Shown here: in pieces, positions 52,701 to 61,700 of the stretch | Position numbering within the stretch: the stretch's first letter is position 1 | Layout: the number at the start of each line of letters is the position of its first letter | NCBI GenBank assembly: GCA_028015205.1 | Contig: CM051521.1 | Location: 91,116,513 to 91,180,512, forward strand | From: Mytilisepta virgata | Lineage: Eukaryota; Mollusca; Bivalvia; Mytilida; Mytilidae | Reading direction: 5' to 3' | DNA: 64,000 nt | Program-made: the position numbers and the translations under genes | Notes under the pieces: model-generated | The model's input: the letters and a program-made list of their open reading frames with translations, nothing else | Told to the model about the DNA's origin: nothing | Database searches by the model: none

Positions 52701-55700
52701 AAATAAAGGGCACAGGCCCATAAATGGCACTTACTAGTATTTCTTTGCATGTTTTTTGTTTGTTTGTTTAGTTGGGGTCTTACGCCATTTTCAGCACATT
52801 TGGCTATTTGACAGGCTAGTGATCATTAGTAGTTATGACGAACTAAATAGATCACTTGGCCACCGAGGCCCTAGTATTATATATCAATTTGACAGTATTA
52901 TACAATATTTGTCTCTGAATAACTTAATAACACATACCTTTGTGTAATTTCTGCACTCATTAACTTCTCAAATTGTCTTTTATTTTCTAATGTCTGTTTT
53001 TCTATTAATGATATCGAATCATCTAATTTTGAAATTGTTTCTTTTGTCTTTAATTTTTCACTCTGAAAAGAAAAGTACATCTCTGAACATATTTACCCTG
53101 AATTTGAACTCAAACACAATCATTAAATCATTTAATAAAACTAAGACAAATCCTCTACAAAACAGATATCTTACTCTATTATGAATTGCCAAGTACAAAG
53201 ATCATCATACATATCACTGACAAAATATGAGTTATCTCCCTTATACACATAGACAACGAGAAATAAGTGTAGTTTTCATAGAAAGTTTTTAGCATGCAAA
53301 AATGATTTCCATTTCAGCAATTAAATTTGTTTGGAGCTTAATTTTTAATAGATCAACAATGAAGGTTATAACAAATATTTACTGATGTATTTCATACCTT
53401 AATAGATTCTTTTAATTCTATATTAAGCTCATCATGTGCATGTTTTATAGCTTGCCATTTTCTGTCTGTTTCTTCTCGTGTTGCCCTCTCATATTCTCTT
53501 CTTTGTAACTGCTCTTGTTGTATCAACTAGATAAACAAAAAATAATCCATTAAATCTTCTACAGCTGGAGTTCTACCACATCAATATAAATTAAATCATT
53601 TTCATGAGTCTAATATTTTAAAGTATATAGGTTCCATAATAAATTAATTTCCCATGCAAAAATATTCAGTGTAGCTAAAACTTTGAACTGTAGTTTTAGC
53701 AGATAACCAGACAAAACTATTCTAGTTGAAAAAACATTTTCACAAAAATTTATAACAAAAATGTTCAGTAAACTTAAAATATTTGAGAGATCAATGTAAA
53801 CTATAGATTTTTAATTCCTAAAAATAGTTGATGTTTCCATTTCTTTGTTAGTTTTCTTTTTCATAATAGTTTTAAAATTTCAGAAAATTTACACCACGGT
53901 GTACATCTACCTGGTACATGTAGGTGTAAATCCATTTCAGCATGATATCATATTTTGGGAAAACATTCATCCAGGATTAAAGCCACTCAAATTGCCTATT
54001 ACATATTTGACAGTAGATAAGTACTGTATTCATCTGTCTTATGTGAAAGATCAATATAGCTTTCTTTGTTTAGTTCACAAGTCCTAATCAACAAATGCAG
54101 AAAAAGTTATACTTGTACGTCATAAAGAAGAAAAGAAGACTAGCTTTTGACATACCCTCTCCAGATTTAAATATCTATCTTGCATTTCTTCTCTCATTTT
54201 GATTTCTTTAGTTAAAAGTTTTTTATTCACATCCTCGACTGTATCAGCTACTTTTGTGGTCAAGGTCATTCTCTCAGCAGCAGAAACATGTTCTTTTTCC
54301 CGTAATAACATGTCAACTGTGTGCATGCTTTCGTCTCTCTTACGATTTGTATCATTTAACTGTTGTTGTAGTTCATGTACCCTAGAATAATTGATATCAA
54401 ATGACACCATTTTAAAAATCTTTGTCAACATTACCCTCTGTAGAAACATACAGTTAAGTCAACTAAAATACAGTCCTATTTATAGCATAATCCTCCTAAT
54501 TGCATAAAATTTTCTAGCACAATGAAATTAACAATATGTGCTTTTGTTAACTGCCCTTATAGTCGCATATTGACTGGTAAAGAAATTAATATTAATTGCA
54601 TAATTCCATCTCTAAACAGTAATAATTTTGCTGAAATTTGATATAAATTAATATTGTAACTGAAACATTTAAACTAAAATTATCAAACACAGTTTTATGT
54701 ATCTGAATTACAAATATATTTTGAAAGTCAGAAAAATTATGACATTTTGAGTATACTGCTGTATGGTAAGCTAACAATTTGAAATATCTGTTTCAACTTT
54801 GCTGTATTCTTTGGTAAAATGTATGAACAGTCTGGACATTCAGGGGTATCTGTAGGTATTTCAACTAGAGGCTCTCAAGAGCCTGTGTCGCTCACCTGTA
54901 TCTAATGTGATTACAATAGCTACTGAAGACATCTTATCATTATTATTTTTGAATATGTGGTCAAGTTGTGACCATTCAGAATTTTTTTTATAATTTTCTG
55001 ATAGACTTCTAAACATCTTGGATGATGGATCGGCAACAAAGTAACAACACTTGGTCAGCACCTCATAAGGAACATTCATGCTATGTTTTGTTACATTCCA
55101 TTCAGTGGTTCTCTAAAAGAAATCATTTGTATGCATTTCCAATAGGGTCCTATGTTAAACTTAGTCCCCCTCTGGCGGCCATCTTGGACGATGGATCGGC
55201 TACAAAGTAACAACGCTTGGTCAGCACCTCATAAGGAACATTCATGCCAGATTTAGTTTCATTCCATTTAGTGGTTCTCTAAAAGAAGTCATTTGTATGC
55301 ATTTCCCATAGGGTTCTATGTTAAACTAAGTCCCCCGCTGGCGGCCATCTTGGATTATGGATCGGCTACAAAGTAACAACACTTGGTCAGCACCTCATAA
55401 GGAACATTCATGCCATGTTTGGTTTCATTCCATTCAACGGTTCTCTAAAAGAAGTCATTTGTATGCATTTCCCATAGGGTCCTATGTTAAACTAAGTCCC
55501 CCTCTGGTGGCCATCTTGGATGATGGATCGGCTACAAAGTAACAACACTTGGTCAGCACCTCATTAGGAACATTCATGCCAGATTTAGTTTCATTCCATT
55601 TAGTGGTTCTCTAAAAGAAGTCATTTGTATGCATTTTCCATAGGGTCCAATGTTAAACTAAGTTCCACGCTGGCGGCCATCTTGGATGATGGATCGGCTA

Positions 55701-58700
55701 CAAAGTAACAACACTTGGTCAGCACCTCATAAGGAACATTCATGCCAGATTTAGTTTCATTCCATTCAGTGGTTCTCTAAAAGAAGTCATTTGTATGCAG
55801 TTCCCATAGGGTTCTATGTTAAACTAAGTCCCCCGCTGGCGGCCATCTTGGATTATGGATCGGCTACAAAGTAACAACACTTGGTCAGCACCTCATAAGG
55901 AACATTCATGCCATGTTTGGTTTCATTCCATTCAACGGTTCTCTAAAAGAAGTCATTTGTATGCATTTCCCATAGGGTCCTATGTTAAACTAAGTCCCCC
56001 TCTGGCGGCCATCTTGGATGATGGATCGGCTACAAAGTAACAACACTTGGTCAGCACCTCATAAGGAACATTCATGCCAGATTTAGTTTCATTCCATTCA
56101 GTGGTTCTCTAAAAGAAGTCATTTGTATGCATTTCCCATAGGGTCCTATGTTAAACTAAGTTCCCCGCTGGCGGCCATCTTGGATGATGGATCGGCTACA
56201 AAGTAACAACACTTGGTCAGCACCTCATAAGGAACATTCATGCCATGTTTGGTTTCATTCCATTCAGTGGTTCTCTAGAAGAAGTTCAAAATGTAAAATG
56301 TTAACGACGATGCCGGACGACGCCGGACGACGCCGGACGACGACGGACGACGGACGACGGATGCCAAGTGATGAGAAAAGCTCACTTGACCCTTTGGGTC
56401 AGGTGAGCTAAAAAGTACAGCTGATATTTCATTATCTACTGTAATACAAATTCATTTCAGTCTTAAACAAGCACCATATATTTTCAGCATTTCCTCTTTG
56501 TTAATGCCATTTAACATCCACTAAATTCTTTTAATACCTAAATCAAAATATACAGCAGAACTCCAGTTGTTCCAATAAATATATATACAAGATATATGTA
56601 CATTGTAGAAAAATATACAATTTATTTGTACGAGCCTTAGAAAGAGTGAAAAATTTCTCACCTGTTCCGCGGCGAGTTCAAATACATTTAAAATGTATAT
56701 TTTCGAACAATGTACATATATTTTTATTATCAGGAAAAGTCATGACACATTTCCTGCTTTTTCAAAAAGGAGACTTTTGCCACATAGAGAGAACATGACA
56801 TCATAAATACTGAACACGAATGCAGACTTTCATTGCAAGTGAAGACACCAGTAACAGGAGTTGATATTATACTACTAGGCGAATATCAACAGCAATATTC
56901 AACAAACTTTATTTGGTAAGTAAATAGGCCAGTTGCAGGATAAAACTTGAATACAATGTATATATATCCCCAACTACTTTCTAAGTCTAATCATCGATTC
57001 CTATATTTTAAATGTTCAATACTCAAACAGTTTTAGTTAGTCCATTGAATATTAAAGTGATCAAATTTCTACTGTATTTTAATTTGATGTTGTTTCATTG
57101 ACATAAATACCATATCCTTTCATTTTTACCTACATGCTATTACATGTACTGTGATCAGAATAAAAGTAAATGATACCTCTGAGATAATGTAGTTTCTAAA
57201 TTTCTTCTTTCTGTAATTTCTGTTTCATGTTTAGACCTGAGATCCACCAAAACCTCTCTTAGTTCTGCTAATCTAAAACAATCACATGACAATTCATTAG
57301 TGAAAAACATGCATGTATACAGTTACTGGTATAGTATTATTAAATGAGTATTTTCATTTTAAGCCTGTATTAAGTCTGAGACAGTCATATTGGGCCTCAA
57401 TCATCTGTATTGGCCCTGAGCATTGCCTCGAGGCAATACAGATGATCTCAACCAAATACGACTGCTCGAGTACTTAATACAAAAAATACCCATTTAATGA
57501 CATTTTTATTAACTAACAACTTAAAATCAAATTTTTGGAGTTCCATAATTTTCGTACTGAATTGTATTTGTATTGATTTCTACTTTCCCATATAGTATGT
57601 TTTGAATAATCTATTTCCATCTTAGTTTTCGTATATATGTATTCTGTTTTCTGTATCTTTATACTTGTACATGTACTGTTAAATATGATAGTTTGTGCAA
57701 CAGAACTTTAATACCGCAATAAGATTCAACAATAATATCATTTTAAACCGGAAGTTGAAATCATGTATTAGCCCTGTATAAATGTCCTGTTCTGTTGAAC
57801 TTATATTTGTGTAAAATGTCTATTTTCTACATGTACTGTATTTTAAGTCATTAGATAATAATTTATAATACAGATTCCCCACTAATCTAGTCAATAGGTC
57901 ACAGATAATACATAAATTATTTAGGTAATATTTCATATATTTTTTTGCATGAAATTATTAATTTTTTGTTGGAGAAAAATAAAGAAGAGGGTGCTCAGAC
58001 ATGCCTTTTTTGGTAACTTGGATCACCAAACTGTTGTCAATTTTTATGTCATTTCTAGTAGTAATATTATCATTGTCACACTGTTTTTTATGCTTGTTCT
58101 TTAATTTTTATTATTGTTTTCTCTGAAGTCTGATAAAATTACCTGGTTTCTACCTGCCCTCGTAACTGTGATGTCTGATGTTCAGTTTGATTTTGTATTG
58201 ATGACTGTTTCCGCAGAGTGTCCAACTATCAAAACAAATGCAAAATATGTTTACTGGCAAAAACATTAATCATTGATATACTATCTTTAATTTCAAAATA
58301 TGAATATTAATATTTAATATGGGAATAATGAAAAAAAAAATTTTGCAACTTCATTTCCTGTTTTTCTTCATCTCAAATGACAAGACTAAAATAAATTTAC
58401 TATGTTTAAAAAAAAATACAGGTGTCTTCACTTATAAAATGGCAGAATAAGCATGAATAATGAATTAATATAACTGTAATGTTGGAAAGGTGCATAGATG
58501 TTTCATCAAAATTTACATTATACATGTATATAATAAAAAAAATTAAAGGAAAAGTTTCTACTTATCACATAGAATAAAAAAATATGCAAAACAATTTTAT
58601 CTTTTTTTCTATATAAAATTCTACAAACACTGAAGCAGTCCAAAAACATAAATTAATAAAGTATAGACTTTCTTTTTTATCTGAACACAGTAATCTTTAA

Positions 58701-61700
58701 GAATCCTTATATAAATTTAATCTTCTTGATCAATAAGACTGCATTTTGTTCGTGGTAAAAACCTTCATTTATCATCTTAAATCCAAGCACCTCCCATTGT
58801 CATATGAAAAAATTGTGCACTCTGATGCAGCATAACACACAAATATTTAAGTTTTCACATTAACAAACTCATAAAATATCATGTGTAGTAAAAAGTATAC
58901 CCATCAGTTTTGTCTCCTTTAATATACCACAAAAGCTTTTTTGGCTTATACATAAACCAGCATTGTGCCATATTGAATAAAAGTCATTGCAAACAAAATG
59001 TTTAATAAAAAAATGCATTTTCTTATTTTGTCTTTTTCTTTAAACCTTTTTTATGTCTTAAAAATAACTAACAAATGTTCAACTTTGCATGTGTTCAAAG
59101 GAAAACAGACTTTCTTTGACCTGCATATGAAATATTATTGTACAAAAACAAGACCTTAAAAACTTTCGATCAATCTATATTCATCAAAACATTCTAAGCA
59201 AACCTGATTCTACTTTAAAGACAAAGAAAATAATGAATTTTGTGACAAATTACCCATAAGTATAACTTTACCCTTGTGCAAAAAAACCAATATTTGGGTG
59301 TATATATAACTTACCCTCTGTGATTAAAACATAAAATAATAAGTCAAATTTTATCTAATACACTACAGTTCATTTTCAGAAACATCAAGCTCAATACATA
59401 TTTAGGAATAACAGAAATTTGTTTTCTGCTGCTAAATTCTGGTTTGTTATCGGACAAGCCTGTGGGGTTATCATTAGAAAACAAACTGCCATTATTCTTT
59501 TTATCAGTAATATATAATGAATTTGCTGACTGACTTTATAGATTAATAAAATAAAAGTAACTTTTTTAGCAGATATTGCATCACAGTAAGTTGTGTGGTA
59601 TCATGAATTATATTACGACCATTCATAAATTAACCTGATGCAGATGAACATAGAAAAATAACATCAATGGAACTTTATTGCCATTGACAATAAATATTAT
59701 GACAAAATCAGCCTGAAGGGATAAAAATTCACCAAATTATTAATAATTTAAACTAAGAAACAAGAGTGGACACACTACATGTCTTGCATGAGGTCAAAGT
59801 CCAAACTTGCATGTACCCACTAAGAACTATCTATAGACCAAACATGGATGGGTCTAGGTATTACAGTTGCTTCAAAAAGGACTTAATCAAGAAATTTGGA
59901 TGAAAGTCACAAAACAATGAAATTGATGTCATGGTCAAAAGACAGGTGTCAGACTGACATGTAGTCACCAAAAACTATCTATTGACCAAATACAGTGGGT
60001 CTAGGTATTACAGTTTCTGAGAAATAGACTTAACCACGAAAAAGTGACAAAGTCACTCTAGCATGAAATTGAGGTCAAGGTCCCAAGCCAGGTGTCAGAC
60101 TGGCATTTACCCACTAAGAACTATCTATAGACCAAATATGGTTGGCCTAGGTATTACAGTTGCTGAGAAATGGATTTAACCATGAAACTTCGACGCAGAT
60201 TTTAAATTCATGTTTGTGAAGTCTGTGAACCATGAAAATGAGGTCAGGGTCACAAGATAAGTATACTGCGGCAAACCTTATACGATAAGCTACCTTGTGG
60301 ACCATAAATCTTAATTGTAGGTATTACATGTTCAAGTTATTAAAGTTTTTAAAAAGTTTACGCCGTCGTCGCCACCGCCAGAAAGTAATACCCATATCTC
60401 GCTTCTGCGACTTTTCGTCGCAGGCGAGACAATATAATCAATTATAAAATGTCATTTCAATTTAATAACTATTAGTTAGTTGATATAAACAATTTACTTT
60501 AAGTGAAGTTTTTACACATGTATCTATCCACCATATCCTGTCTTACCCATTAAGAAAACACCTGGAATAGTTGTTTTTTTACAACTGGATGTGCGAACAT
60601 CATACTGGATACCCAATTGATATAATACATTAACCTAAACTGGTGGCATATAAATTTTACAAGCTAGTCTGGTTAAGACAAGAGGCTCACCAGAGCCTGT
60701 ATCGCTCACCTGGAGTCTGGTTTTCATTGGACAATTAATCAACTATTTGACCAAGTTTGTTGCAATTGGTTCAATTGTTCAGGGAAAATTTGTTGAAGAT
60801 TTATTTTTCATAAGGTTTAATGTTAAAATATGTTCCCTGATGGTAGCAGTCCTGGCAGGAAGTTGACAAAATTGACCAAGAATAAGGGTGAACCTTAAAT
60901 AAATGTAACTGAACCCGACCTCAAATTACACAAACCAATAACTCCTAAATAGAATTTGGAATTCCCTTCAAAATTTCAGGGTAGGTAGATCTCAACATGG
61001 CAAACATTTTTCAATTTATATTTCACTTCTATCTCAAATAGTTTTGGCGATAAATGCAAAAATGTTAAAATTTTGAAAATTTGACAAAAAAAGGGCAATA
61101 ACTCCTAAATGGGTTTTTGGATTTCCTTTAAAATTTCAGGGTATGTAGATCTCAACATGGCAAACATTTTTCAAATTTACATTTCACTTCTATCTCATAT
61201 AGTTTTGGAGATAAACGACTAAAAATGTTAAAATTTAGAAAATTTGACGAAAAAAGGGCAATAACTCCTAAATGAGTTTTGGAATTTCCTTCAAAATTTC
61301 AGGGTAGGTAGATCTTGTCATGCTGATCAATTTTACCCCATGTCAGATTTTCAATATCTGTAACGGTTTTTGAGTTATTAGCAAAAAACAGCAATTTACC
61401 CCTATGTTCTTTTTTTAGTAACAGCGGACATGTTTTTCGACGAATCAAAAATCACCACATCAGTTCTATGCAGGATACTGCAAGGAACATTCATACCAAG
61501 TTTGGTTCTAATTAGTCAAGTAGTTTCAGAGGAGAAGAGTTTTGTATAATTGTTAACGACGACGACAGACGCCAAGTGATGGCAATAGCTCACATGGCCT
61601 TTGGCCAGGTGAGCTAAAAAAGTTAAAAACAGGAGAAAAAATTCACAAAAATAGTCATTCTACCTTCTAATTACTACTGGTACATCTCACAATCAACATA

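Noticed and set aside
55022..56411. Four nearly identical 61-75 codon frames starting [11 protein letters not shown]
   Set aside because: Period of the 166-bp satellite; no gene.
58143..58225. Earlier donor GTAGAA in this exon
   Set aside because: Using it would end the exon in phase 0, which does not fit the next exon's need for a leading AG.
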